Shown here piece after piece: positions 49,708 to 60,987 of a stretch of DNA of 64,000 nucleotides (position 1 is the stretch's first letter; every line of letters begins with the position of its first letter). The position numbers and the translations under genes are program-made. The stretch covers positions 44,924,907 to 44,988,906 of the forward strand of contig OY970820.1 in assembly GCA_963853835.1 (NCBI GenBank), written 5' to 3'. This stretch comes from Calendula officinalis (lineage: Eukaryota > Streptophyta > Magnoliopsida > Asterales > Asteraceae). The notes under the pieces are model-generated. The model had not been told where the DNA came from and ran no database searches. It saw nothing but the letters and a program-made list of their open reading frames with translations.

Positions 49708-52700
49708 TTAACTTATTAAAATCATTCCAATACTGCTAACCAAAAAGCTGAATCTTCCTAAATCAAATGCTTTTGTAAAAAGATCTGCCAATTGATTATC
49801 AGTATGAATTTTCTCTACTTTAATTAATTTCTTTTCATTGCAATCCCTTATAAAGTGAAATCTAATTTCAATGTGTTTTGTTTTAGAGTGTTTTACTGGA
49901 TTATTCACAATACTGATAGCACTTTGATTATCTATAAAAATTGGAGTTTTGATGATAGAGATACCAAAGTCTAGTAATTGATTTTGAATCCATAGTACTT
50001 GAGCACAGCAAGCAGATGCAGCTACATATTCTGCTTCAGCAGTTGATGTTGAAACATTCGTTTGTTTCTTGCATTGCCATGACACCAATCTTGATCCAAA
50101 GAACTGACATCCACCAGTAGTAGACTTCCTATCTCGGCATTCACCACCATAATCACTATCAGTGTAGGCTACTAGTTCAAATGGTGATGCATGTGGATAC
50201 CAAAGACCAAGAGAGGGTTTTCCTTTCAAGTATCTGAAAATTCTTTTGACAGCTTGTAAGTGTAATTCCTTAGGTCTTGCTTGATACCTGGCACATACAC
50301 AAACACTATACATAATGTCAGGTCTTGATGCAGTTAAGTACATTAATGAACCTGTCATAGATCTGTAAAGGTGTTCATCTACATCCTCCCCCTCAACATC
50401 AGGATGTAGGTGTTTGTGAGATTCCATTGGAGTGCTTGCACTTTTGCTGTCTTTCATTGCAATTTTTTCTAAAATATCTCTGACATATTTAGATTGATTG
50501 ATCAAGATACCATCTGATCTTTGATTGATTTGGAGTCCAAGAAAGAAATTCATTGGACCCATTGAGCTCATCTTGAACTTGATCTGCATTAACTCTTCAA
50601 ATTCTTTGCATAGATCATCATTTGTTGATCCAAAGATGATATCATCTACATATATTTGGACCAGTAGTATATCATCTTTGACCTTTCTCGTGAACAATGT
50701 TTTGTCAATGGCACCTCTCTTGAAGTTGTTCTTCAGTAAATATGAGGACAATGTGTCATACCAAGCTCTTGGTTCCTGATGGAGGCCATATAGAGCTTTG
50801 TCTAGCTTGTACACATAGTCATCATGTTCTGGATCTTCAAAGCCTGGAGGTTGGCAAACATACACTTCTTCTTCAATTTTCCCATAAAGGAATGCACTTT
50901 TTACATCCATTTGGTATACCTTGAATTTCTTATATGAAGCGTATGCCAGAAATATTCTTATGGCTTCAATTCTAGCAACAGGAGCATATACTTCATCATA
51001 ATCAATTCCTTCTTCTTGTGTGTATCCTTGTGCTACAAGTCTTGCTTTGTTTTTGATCATTATACCCCTTGCATCTTTCTTACTTTTGAAGATCCATCTT
51101 GTGCCAATAGGTCTTTTTCCCTTTGGTAGAGGAACAAGAGTCCATACAGCTTGCAGTTTGAAATGAAGAAGTTCTTCTTGCATTGCTATGATCCAGTTTG
51201 AGTCTTTCATAGCTTGTTGAATCTTCTTAGGTTCTTCCTGTGACGGAAAACATTCATACATGCATTCATTAGATATTAAACTTATATTACAAACATTTGT
51301 ATTTAATGAAGAATTAAATTTGCTTCTTGTTTGCATATTGGAATTAACATCACTTAGGACTAAGTCCAAAGGATGATTCTTTTCAGTTCTGGTTCCAGGA
51401 ACTTTGTCAACAGAGATTTGGGAATCTAGATTTGACTCATTGGATTCAGGAATTTGTGCATCTGTCCATGTTTCTTCTTGTTCATTTCTTTGTGGAGTTT
51501 CATCATTACTACTGGTGTCAATAGTAACATTCTCTTCATTAACCTCAGGAGGGTCATTGTTGTTACTGACATCAGTATTGAGTAGATCATCATCACAACT
51601 CTGAGGTTCGGAGTTACTACTGGGATCAGTAGTATCTTCAGAATTGGTGTTATTACTGGTATCAATGAAATTAGGGTTACCAGAGTTACTACTGTCCTCA
51701 GTATCAACTGTGGGATCAGTATCAACTAAGATATATTTCATGATTTCTTGCCTTCCACTTGATGATGGTCCTGCTTGTTGGCTTTGATTGTTTGAATCTC
51801 CTGTATTAAGCTCATAATTGACATCAAAAGATTTGGTTAGATTATCAATATTAAACAACCAATCTGGACCATTTCCTTGTTCATTCATCAGATTTTCATT
51901 AAAGGATACATTTACACTTTCTTCAATGATCCTTAGCCTTTTGTTGAACACTCTGTAAGATTTGCTTTGAGGTGAGTATCCTACAAATATTCCATCATCT
52001 GCTTTGCAGTCAAATTTACCAATTTGTTCTCTTGTAATTAAAATAGTACAAGGACAACCAAATGATTTTAAGAAACTTATTGATGGTTTTCTTTTATTAA
52101 AAAGTTCATAAGGTGTTTTAAAGTGAGGCTTAACTATTAATACTCTAGTCTGAACATAACAAGCAGTATTAACAGCTTCAGCCCAAAAAGTTATTGGTAA
52201 TTTTAAATCTGCAATCATAGATCTGGCTGCTTCATTGATGGTTCTATTTCTTCTTTCAGCTACACCATTTTGTTGTGGAGTTCTTGGTGAGCTGTACTGC
52301 CTGTCAATGCCATTAAGATCACAAAAATCAATTAGGTTAGTGTTTTTAAATTCAGTTCCATTATAACATCTAATTGCTTTCACTTTGAGATCTCTTGTAT
52401 TTTCCAGCTTTACAATCAGATTCTTGATCATTTCACTTGTTTCATCTTTGGTCCTAAGAAAGAAGACCCAAGTGTATCTGGAAAAATCATCAGTAATAAC
52501 AAGGCAGTATTGTTTCTTTCCAATGCTCATTACATTTGTAGGTCCAAAAAGGTCCATATGTAAGAGCTGCAAAGGTTTAGAAATAGAGTTAATTGCTTTG
52601 GTCTTATGAGAAGTGTTGTGTTGTTTACCTTTTAGGCAGGCAACACAATGATGATCACACATAAATTCTTTTTGTGGTAGACCAACTACCAAATTCTTTT

Positions 52701-53205
52701 TAACTAAATTGTTCATATTTTTAAAATTTGTGTGACACATCCTTCTATGCCAAAGTTCTGATTCATTTGTGTTTGCCTTAGATATAAAACAGTTGATCTC
52801 ATTTGATGAAATGAGTTCTCCCCCTATATCCAGGCAATACACATTGTTTCTCCTTGGTGTTCTTAAAACAACAAATTTTTCATCTAAAATAAAATCAGGA
52901 GAAAGAATGATGCACTCAACATCTGTAAAAAGAATTTTGTTCTTCTTATCACAGACTTGTGAGACACTAACCAGATTATATTTAAGCTCAACAACATAAA
53001 ATACATCATCAAAAGTGATCTTACCATTTGATACTGTACCTTTATCTGTAATCTTACCACCTCTTGGATTTTCTCCAAAAGCAACATATCCTCCTTCAAA
53101 AGACTTGAAATCTCTAAGTATTTGAAGATTTCCAGTCATGTGTCTAGAGCATCCACAATAAATATGCCATGTTCTACCTTCTTCAGGAATCTGGATACTC
53201 TGCAC
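49708..53205 (-). pseudogene. Copia pol: protease, integrase, RT, RNase H (catalytic residues lost)
   Basis: One uninterrupted frame of about 1165 residues begins near 53205 without an ATG. The protease block reads [12 protein letters not shown] (residues 14-25), with tyrosine at 16 where the catalytic aspartate belongs. Integrase has the zinc region HRRMCH...CVAC (about 153-190), first aspartate D218 (HMDLFGP), tyrosine 281 (RCYNGTEF) in place of the second aspartate, and E317 at D-x35-E spacing. RT has YVDDI (about 860). RNase H has YTDSD, AEAEY and DNQSA. RT and RNase H look sound, while protease and integrase should be dead. The element is otherwise young. Confidence 0.9.
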
Positions 53206-53219
53206 ATAAAGTAAAAGGA

Positions 53220-55671
53220 TTAGTTAATTTTGTGAACCCAAGCTTGTTTTGTCTTGGGTTCATCATTTGAAGAGTAAGTTTGTCTAACTGAATGAGCTTT
53301 GTATGCAGTTTTATACTTAGTACTGATGTTCTTAGTTACTACTGATCTAGGTTTACACCCGTAGTTTTTGGCTTTTGAAAATTTTACTACTGATGGACCA
53401 GTAGTGTTTGGGTAATATGAGTTTTGAGTATAATCAGTAGTGTTTATGTAATTATACCAGACAACATTATAATTAGGGTTTTTACCAGTAGTAAACCTGG
53501 AATAGTTTCTACTGATGTTTGAAAATTTTGAATATTGAGGAAATTGATTTTGTTTTCCATTGTTTTTGAAATAATTACTTCTGTTTGGACTTTTATACCT
53601 GATATTTTTCACAAATCGTGGTGCAGTTCTTCCAAATTTATGAGTTTCAACACATGGTTTATTGAATTCTTATTGTTTTGGTTTTTTAAATTCCTTTTCT
53701 TTTTTGCTTCTTCAATTTGTTTTAATTTTAAGGCTTTTTCTTTTTCTTTGTTGATTTTGAATTCTTTAAATTCTTGACTGTTAATAGGATTGAAGTGACA
53801 ATTTTTAGCTATGTGATTAACCTTGTTACAAATTAAACATGATAATTTTGTTGTTTTAGCACTTTCAAGTTTTCTTTGTTCTTTTAACTGATTTAAGTTT
53901 CTTTGATTTCCCCTTCTTAGAATTGTAGGTATATTTTCTGAATTGTATTTTGGGGATTCAGTTTGACGTTGTGTTGTGTGAAAACTTGTATCATTTGATT
54001 CAGTTGTTTGATCATCATCAGAAGATTCATTTGATTCAATACTGGTTTCAGTTTCAGTTTGACTTTCAATTTTTAAATCATTTAAAAATCTTTCTGTGCT
54101 TGATTTAAGAGGAGGAATAAAATATGTTGGAGGTGGGACTGCATGATATCCCACTCCATGAACAACCTTTTCTGTGGTTTGATTATTAGTTAATTCATTA
54201 ACAATTTTAGAACTTCTTTCAAAATTCTTAATAGTTAGTTTGTTCTGTTCTAATTCCATTTGACATTCTTCTAATTTGATCAAGGTTCTTTTAGTTTTAA
54301 TTCAATATGTTCTTTTTCATAAGTGGTTTGTAGTAATTCATCTTTTATTTTTTGATCAGTTATTTTATAGATTTTAATTTGATTTTCTAAATCAGCTATA
54401 CACCCATTGTATTCAATTCTTCTATTTCTGTTTAGTATCATCTCTTCAAGTGTTTCTTTATTAAGTTTTTCTAATTCTTTATATGCTTTAATACATTCAG
54501 GAGTACAAGATTTAGAATTTACCTCAGTAGTAGAAGGATCAGTAGTAAAGGCCATGAGAGCTTGGTTCTGTGCATGTTCTTCTGCTTGAAAGCTCCAGTC
54601 ATACCCTTGTCCTTCTTGAGATACTAAAGCAGTTGAATTTGAGGTACTGTTTTTGTTGTAGTTTGATCTTTGGTCTTTGTTTGGGCATTCTCTGGCAAAG
54701 TGACCCAGATTGCTACAGTTGTAGCATTTGACCTTGGTTTTGTCAAATCCAGCACGATCACCTTTGTTGTAAGACAAATTTTATCTTCCAGTTCTTTTAA
54801 GAAACCTTTTAGTTCTTAGGCTCAGCATAGCCATCTGCCACTTGATGTCCATCTCTTCCAAATCATCAGGATTGAGTTGTTCTAAATCCTCACTAATCAA
54901 TGCAGTATGCACATGACTAGTGAAGAAAGATTCTCTTGCTACATCTTCAATCCCTGTATTCTTTGTATTGTCCTTCCCTGTTCCTGTACTATACACAAAA
55001 GCAGCATTGTTTGAAGGTAAATTAGGAGATTTATTACTTACCTCTGATTCAAACACTCTTAGTTCATTGTAGAGTTCATCAAGCTCTTTCTCTTCTAGTG
55101 CATCTCCTTGTCTATATATCACAGTATACATAGACCATTCTTCACCTAGAGACCTTAGGAACTTCCTGTTGACATCATCATTGTCTGGTTTGTACCCAAC
55201 TTGATTCAGTTCACCAATGAGTTTGTTGAACCTATCAAATACTTGAGATAATGATTCATTCTTCTGTTCTTTGAAGTTTTCAAAGTCTTGTTTCAGAACA
55301 GACTTCATGTTTCTTTTTTTGCTCTTTGTACCAACAAACCTCTTTTCCAGAGCCTGCCATAACTTCTTTGCATCATCATATTCAACAAAGAGATGTTGAT
55401 AATCATTGGGAATGACAAGCAAAAGAGTGCTTAAGGCTTTGAGCTCGATCCCTCTGTCCTTCTTCTCTTTCTCACACTTGAGTTTGTCAACTTCAGTTGA
55501 AGTGGTGGCTATTTGAGTTTGAATAGTCTTGTTGCCTTCAAGAACCACTTCCCACATGGAATAATCAGTAACCAACATGTATTGCTTGATTCTGTTTTTC
55601 CACATCCCAAAGTTGTTGGGAGTGAGAATTGGAATCTTGTTTGCCTGAGTACTTTCATTGTTATCAGACAT
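53220..55671 (-). pseudogene. Copia gag of the SIRE-like element, broken
   Basis: The ATG is at 55671 (MSDNNESTQ). The Gag core (LTPNNFGMWKNRIKQYML, KKLWQALEKRFVG, FDRFNKLIGELNQVGY) runs to KRTGR, where a TAA (54781-54783) interrupts it. The same frame goes on to the zinc knuckle CYNCSNLGHFAREC and a coiled-coil segment ending at 54280. A frameshift there leads to a second knuckle-like CLICNKVNHIAKNC (frame to 53609), and another near 53612 leads to a basic, asparagine/tyrosine-rich end closing at a TAA (53220). Pol then starts in a different frame. The Gag of this family is unusually long. Confidence 0.85.
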
Positions 55672-55741
55672 GATTAACAATTTTGAGATCGAAAGTATGA
55701 AACTTTTTGCTGTTCTTAATTCGTAGATCTAGAACCATAAA

Positions 55742-55753
55742 GCTCTGATACCA
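55742..55753 (-). promoter_or_regulatory. Primer-binding site of the SIRE-like element
   Basis: The minus strand reads TGGTATCAGAGC, complementary to the initiator Met-tRNA 3' end, two bases inside the 5' LTR. Confidence 0.92.
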
Positions 55754-55755
55754 CT

Positions 55756-56260
55756 TGTCAGGATCGATTAACGCAGAAGGATTAATTAATCACAGATCTA
55801 CAAACTATTAGAAGTTGCAGCGGATCAACACTTATAGTTTAATTGATTAAGAACAATGATACTATTAATGAATACGAATGTAAATAAGAACACAGTAATC
55901 ACAAAAAGCTTCAATGTATATTAATGTTATCGATCAATACACACGTATGTTTACAATTCATAAGGAACTATATATACTAGTCCTTGAAGCCTAAAATATT
56001 AACCTAGTTATTCTAGGATTCGATTACAATTGAATTACATAAAGATATACATTCCGTAACTAACTAAGCTAGAATCTCGTATACGATCAGCACCAAAAAT
56101 AGACGTCAGTAGTATTTGCCATCATTAGTAGTAGACTTGAGATCAGTAGCATCAGTAGTAAATGCAGTTCTGCCCCATCAGTACTAATCTTCAATATGCT
56201 TGAATCAGTACCAACTGCAGCATCAGTAATAGAATGATATATCTGATTTACATCCCAACA
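55756..56260 (-). repeat. 5' LTR of the SIRE-like element
   Basis: It pairs with 44992-45495 with about nine differences and a one-base length change. AAAAC follows at 56261. Confidence 0.95.
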
Positions 56261-56303
56261 AAAACATATTAGAAGCTTGTATGCCTTCAAGTGCACTCTT
56301 GAC

Positions 56304-56396
56304 CATTTTTGACTCATACAACCCGCATTTAACTCCTTATTGACCAACTTAACCATTTTTGACTCATACAACCTGCATTTAACTCCTTATTGATCA
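56304..56396. repeat. Short tandem duplication, unit about 47 bp
   Basis: The words CCATTTTTGACTCATACAAC and CATTTAACTCCTTATTGA occur twice in direct succession, with small changes. Confidence 0.8.
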
Positions 56397-57637
56397 AATA
56401 CAACCCGCTTATGTTAGATGTATGATTTCATTATATAATGAGGTAGGAAGATTTTACATTTTTGTTTATTTTATTTAGATTTTTAAGTAGGCCATTCTCT
56501 CATTCAATGGTAGCCCGAGCACATTCATCAAATTCAGACATATCTGTTCTAATGGATTTAGAAACAGTTGTTTACCAGATTTCTTTTCAACATTCAGGTA
56601 TGTTCATAAACTTGATGACGTTTGGCTCATTGTTGATTCATCAAGAAACATTGGCTTTAGGATAATGATAAAATGGTGGATTGATACTTCTGATGAAGCA
56701 TATGCCATATTATATGATTCATATCATAGAATATGTGATTCTTAGATCTCATATTTAATTATTTTGAGAAGAAATTACAAAATGTAAATTGAAGTATTTA
56801 ACAATGGAGGGAAATAATATTAAAATGACAGATTCAATAATCGGTATCTATGATGAAATGTTAATTTTTTTTTGTTAAGATGATAGTGGCTCACATGCGT
56901 ACAATCTATATAAAACAAAATACATAAGGAAAAATGGTTAAATTTTGCACCTTCTTTTTGCTCCGCAGGTTGCATTTCGAGAATCACCCTATTCGAGAAA
57001 CCTGTGTATCAAATTCGCATCTACCTCTTTTCCAAAACAAAGTCATTGTCATCGGATAATATTTCATGACAAACATATTTTTTCTTTTTAATCTGTTATT
57101 ATAACACTCTTTTAATATATACAATCTACTTTGAATTATAGTCTATTGTTATGTTTGTGACTCACTTCTTCCATGTTTGTATTGGGGCAATGGAGTGTCA
57201 GTGTCAATCATTGTCATGCCACTGATAGAGATGATTTGTGGAAACTCGAGAGACAAAAATAAATAAAAAAACGGTAATAAAGTGGTCGATAGTACCTCGC
57301 AAATCAGCGGCCTACTTTGACACCGGTCTCACCACAGGTTAGAATCCGATCTTGAGCCGAAACCCGGCTTAGTAAAAGAAATCAACTCCCCTTTTCCATT
57401 AATGCTTTAAGAAAAATCAATTACCATGATCAGTTTGTGCACTGTCAGTAGGTTCATATAAAGCTGAAGCAGGAATATGAAAGTATAAATGTTCTTAGAA
57501 TTATTGTTTGCAATAGCTTTTTTGGGCACCCGTTACACCAATTTTGTAACAAATTCAAATAAAAAAACATTTAATCAAACAATTCTGATAATTGATATAC
57601 ATTATTGACATAGTTTATGTATAAGTAGGTAACGAAC
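56397..57637. other. Intergenic DNA downstream of the Nudix relic
   Basis: A plus-strand frame of 67 residues (56462-56665) is not recognised. Remaining 3' exons of the Nudix gene would be expected here on the minus strand, but I could not identify any. Confidence 0.4.
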
Positions 57638-58142
57638 CGCAACAATTCCGGATACACAGGCTTCTTCAGTTGTTTCTCTTAAGGCGACTGCTTGAATTTA
57701 TTCATCTAACTCCCAACATCCCTGTTAAACAATTGACCATATGTTAAAATAAGATTCCATAATTACAATTGAATAGTGAAAAAATTGGAATTAAAAGTGA
57801 ACGATTTATACCTTAGGGAGTAACATTCCTTTGCCTTTTCTTTCAACACTTATCACAAGCACCTCGAGTGCATCTTCTATGTTCTTTCCTTTTTTACTTG
57901 AACGGCAAGTTAGTAAGTTAGTAGTTCGAGCCTAGACAGTGACATCCACAAGGGGCAGTATGCCTTCCCTCGAACCTTCCACCTATGAGGAATAAACCCC
58001 ATGTCCACGACGGGACTTGAACCCATGACCTTGGCCATGGGCAACACCTTATCTTTTTCACCAATACCACTAGGCTAGAAGCCTTGGGTCTATGTTCTTT
58101 CCTGATGCCTTGATATTACATTTCAACCTGTAAGGTATGCAT
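57638..58142 (-). pseudogene. Nudix hydrolase pseudogene, two exons, SINE-interrupted
   Basis: Exon 58142-57812 (acceptor GTGCAG, donor AAG|GTATAA) reads RCIPYRLKCNIKASG and then, beyond a 198-bp SINE, EDALEVLVISVERKGKGMLL and PK. Exon 57721-57638 holds the Nudix box: G-x5-E, then RETTEEACVSG, the pattern of the plant NUDT12/13/16/17/18/21 group, which hydrolyse nucleoside- or inositol-linked diphosphates. A TAA falls inside the box just after ELDE, and the glycine after EEA is cysteine. The first exon and the 3' exons are not found. With a stop, a SINE in the exon and lost neighbours, this is a dead gene. Confidence 0.8.
57891..58088 (-). repeat. tRNA-derived SINE, 198 bp, with 15-bp target duplication
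   Basis: TCTATGTTCTTTCCT is present on both sides (57876-57890 and 58089-58103). On the minus strand there is an A box (TAGCCTAGTGGTATTGGTG), a B box (GGGTTCAAGTCCC), a body shared with 4860-5067, and a terminal A-run (TTTTT at 57891 on the plus strand). This is a complete, well-bounded SINE. Confidence 0.9.
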
Positions 58143-58299
58143 CTGCACATCGTTTAGGTACAAATTATTAGTAAATAAGAATCAATTTCGCTTATAATGT
58201 GAAAACCATAAATTTGATGTTTCTCTCAATTTCAAAAATTAGGACTTTTAAATTGTGTAATTTTTCATCCCATTCACCCATAACTGTACAATAAGAACA

Positions 58300-59238
58300 T
58301 ATTTAAGAGCACAAACTAACCCAATATAAAGAAATAAGAATTACCATTGCTGCTTCAGATTCAATTTTTGTTCCCACATCACTCTCGAGATACAACATTC
58401 CATCAGCGATGAAAACAACCCCACCCACAGCATATATTATGAGATTTAAAAGTAACTTACCATCCATCAAATATGTACACTCTTCCCAAATATAATAATT
58501 CTGCTTCATCTTCTTAATTGAAACATGTGAAAAATATGATAATTGAAACATATCTTTATTGTCCAACATATATTTTATAATCAGTGAATATGTAATCACA
58601 CACAATAAATCTGAAAGGAAACTTAAAAAAAACGCACTGTTGTCGAATTAAAAAGCAGCACAATTACAATCTTAAGAATGAACAATTTAAGTAAAAAAAG
58701 CATAAATGAAAAGTGAAAACATATTTCATTTCTTTCAGACTGGAATAAAATGTCTAACTTAATCTTATGATTCTTCATCTCTAAACTCCAAAGAAGATCC
58801 TTTATACATCCATGACTACACAATTGAAGCCATATAAAGCAGTTGAATGATATATAGTCTTAGGATCTAAATCCAGTAAATTAGTATCTTTCACAAACAA
58901 ACATTTGTAGTAAATTTTAGATAAAAATTCGAAATGGCAACCCTAAAAATGCAGCTAAAGGAAAAAGTTAGTAAGAAAATTGGTGCACAAGATGTCCATT
59001 AACCAGAAGCAAACGTATTCCTGTGATGATTCAGATGATGACAGGCGGGCAGAAAGGAAGTACTGGTTGTGTTGATATGACCACTTACTCCTTCCCTTAC
59101 GAGGCTCAGCGAATTTCGGAACACAAAGGATGTTGTGTGAGCCAAGAATATTAACGAACAGACAAGGATGAATGGGCCGATTGTTAGTAGCGGTGGAGAA
59201 GATGGAAGTGGTGGAATTTCACACAAGACCTCAGCCAA
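58300..59238 (-). CDS. Possible small gene of unknown function (first exon 59238, later exon 58480-58335)
   Basis: An ATG at 59238 opens MAEVLCEIPPLPSSPPLLTI followed by a hydrophobic stretch (GPFILVCSLIFLAHTT), with a good donor (CTC|GTAAGG) about 150 bases in. A later minus-strand frame contains YAVGGVVFIADGMLYLESDV and ESEAAM, followed by a donor (ATG|GTAATT). Both look protein-like and possibly membrane-associated, but I could not join them with certainty and know no family. It may be an unrelated gene or the 5' part of a decayed locus next to the Nudix relic. Confidence 0.3.
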
Positions 59239-60012
59239 GAGAGTGAATTTGTTTGAGAGAAGGGGTGATGTGATGTGAAGGCAGGGATATAATGCGGAAG
59301 ATGTAGATGTAACTGACGTGGCATCAAAATCAAAAAGCTTTTAAATGACCGACTTGCATGCATATCTTTCTTAAATTCTGATTTGTATCCGACCCTTTTT
59401 TTCCCTCGGTTCAGATTATAACTGGTAAAAATCCCACATTAAATCCACTCTGCTCAAATAATCAGAATATGGTAATAATATCCGCTTTCAAAAATCCGGT
59501 CCCAAATAAAAAAACCGATTTCCCGAAATCAGTTGGGATTGTTTTTGTGCAAATCGGATATTCGTGAACCTCTATAAATCTATAATTATTGCTACCCAAT
59601 AAGGGCCGGCCCCACCTTTGTAACAGCATACGGCCCAAGTAAATTAAGGGGCCCATAATTGTTTTCAAGTTTTCTTTTTGGGGCTTTGGATTTCAATTTG
59701 TTAATCGACTATCTGGTTAGCTAAGTTGCTTTGTGAGTTTTCCCCCTTCATAAATTTGTAAATTGTAACTACTATATACCTATTTAATTACATCCGATTT
59801 TCAGAAGTTTCCCTTACAAAATATTGTTTCTGTTAATTAAATATTTAATAGATGTAAACAAATCGGTCTTAATTAGATTGTTCGGTTGTGTAATCTCATT
59901 TTATTCTTAGTAACCTTTTGCCTCTTTCGTCCCTTGCATCTTGCTAGGGTGACTTTCTAATGAAATTGCAGTTAAAAAAAAATGAAAAAGATAATTGCAA
60001 TGTTTGTTCATT
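59239..60012. other. Intergenic DNA
   Basis: A GC-rich patch GGGCCGGCCCCACC (about 59602) resembles an old hAT end without a partner. No gene was found. Confidence 0.4.
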
Positions 60013-60020
60013 GTGATCAG

Positions 60021-60581
60021 TAGGGGTGCCCAAAGGGTTGACCCGGCCATATTCAAACCCGAACCCGAACTCGATTATGCTAATCGGGCCGGGTCTATTC
60101 GGGTTCCATGTTATTATCGGGTTTTTAAAACCCGAACCGACCATCCTGATTCGTTATCTGGTCGGGTTTCGGGTTAGAATTTCTTACCTTTGTCGGATTC
60201 GGGTTGACCCGATTAGATCCGATTAAAGTTTAAGTATTTTATTTTCTATAATATTTAAGATATTTTTACTACTAAATCAATTAATTAGCAAATTATATGA
60301 TAAAGTATTTAATAAAATCAATTAATAATTACAAATGTTAAATAAAAAGTCATAAATTTAATATATTAAATAATTTCTTTAATTTTTTACAAAAATTCCT
60401 AACTCAAGTGTAACCCGACCAACCCGATTGGGTCAACCCGACAAACCCGAAACCCGACTAACCCAAACCCCGCAAACCCGAATCCTTATCGGGTCGGGTT
60501 AGGATTTTTTTAACCTCAAACCCGACAGATCCGACACGATAAGAGCCGGGTCGGGTCGGGTTGACCCGTTGGGCACCCCTA
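60021..60581. mobile_element. hAT MITE (GGGTTGACCCG family), 561 bp
   Basis: Ends TAGGGGTGCCCAA and TTGGGCACCCCTA are perfect inverted repeats. GTGATCAG flanks both sides (60013-60020 and 60582-60589). Subterminal GGGTCGGGTT and CCCGAACC arrays surround an AT-rich middle. There is no ORF. Confidence 0.93.
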
Positions 60582-60589
60582 GTGATCAG

Positions 60590-60986
60590 CAGTGATCTCA
60601 TACCTAATAAATAAAATGCGTAAATTAATAAATGGCATCAATTTGAAATAAACAAATGCAAACTCCAAATAGGGTAAGAGAGTGTGTCAAGTATGGATAC
60701 CACATGAAGTATAAAATCAACACAGCAAATTAAAGAACACAAACAAGTGCATGAAATTTACTTATTATAGCAAAGAAATAACTCAAACTTTGTTACAACC
60801 AATTCCTTTCTCTGATATCCTAACTTGATACCTAGACACTCATATATACTAAACGTATATGTGGATAACTATAAAGGATTTTGAATTCTACTATAATGGC
60901 AACTTGTATTATAGATAATGATTATCCTAACAACTCATTATGTAAGGCTTATCACAAAATCCCTTTTCATTCGGAAGTTTCCAACA
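60590..60986 (-). repeat. Probable 3' LTR of the terminal Copia element (left edge unresolved)
   Basis: In element orientation it begins TGTTGGAAACTTCCG at 60986, directly after a polypurine tract (complement of CACCCCCCTAAT, 60990-61001). The left edge cannot be fixed because the partner LTR is outside the window; a plausible end is near 60680. Confidence 0.6.
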
Positions 60987-60987
60987 T

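Larger units (their letters stand above)
44992..56260 (-). mobile_element. SIRE-like Copia retrotransposon, 11.3 kb, full length
   Basis: Two LTRs (504 and 505 bp), an AAAAC duplication on both sides (44987-44991 and 56261-56265), a Met-tRNA-type primer site and a polypurine tract (complement of ATCTCCCCCTA, 45496-45506) define a complete insertion. On the minus strand the order is gag, pol (protease, integrase, RT, RNase H), then a long extra ORF. I count roughly nine differences between the LTRs (about 98% identity), so it is young. Gag has a nonsense codon and frameshifts, pol has lost two catalytic residues and the extra ORF is shifted, so this copy is not autonomous. The SIRE/Maximus placement is inferred from the extra ORF and length. 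Confidence 0.92.
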
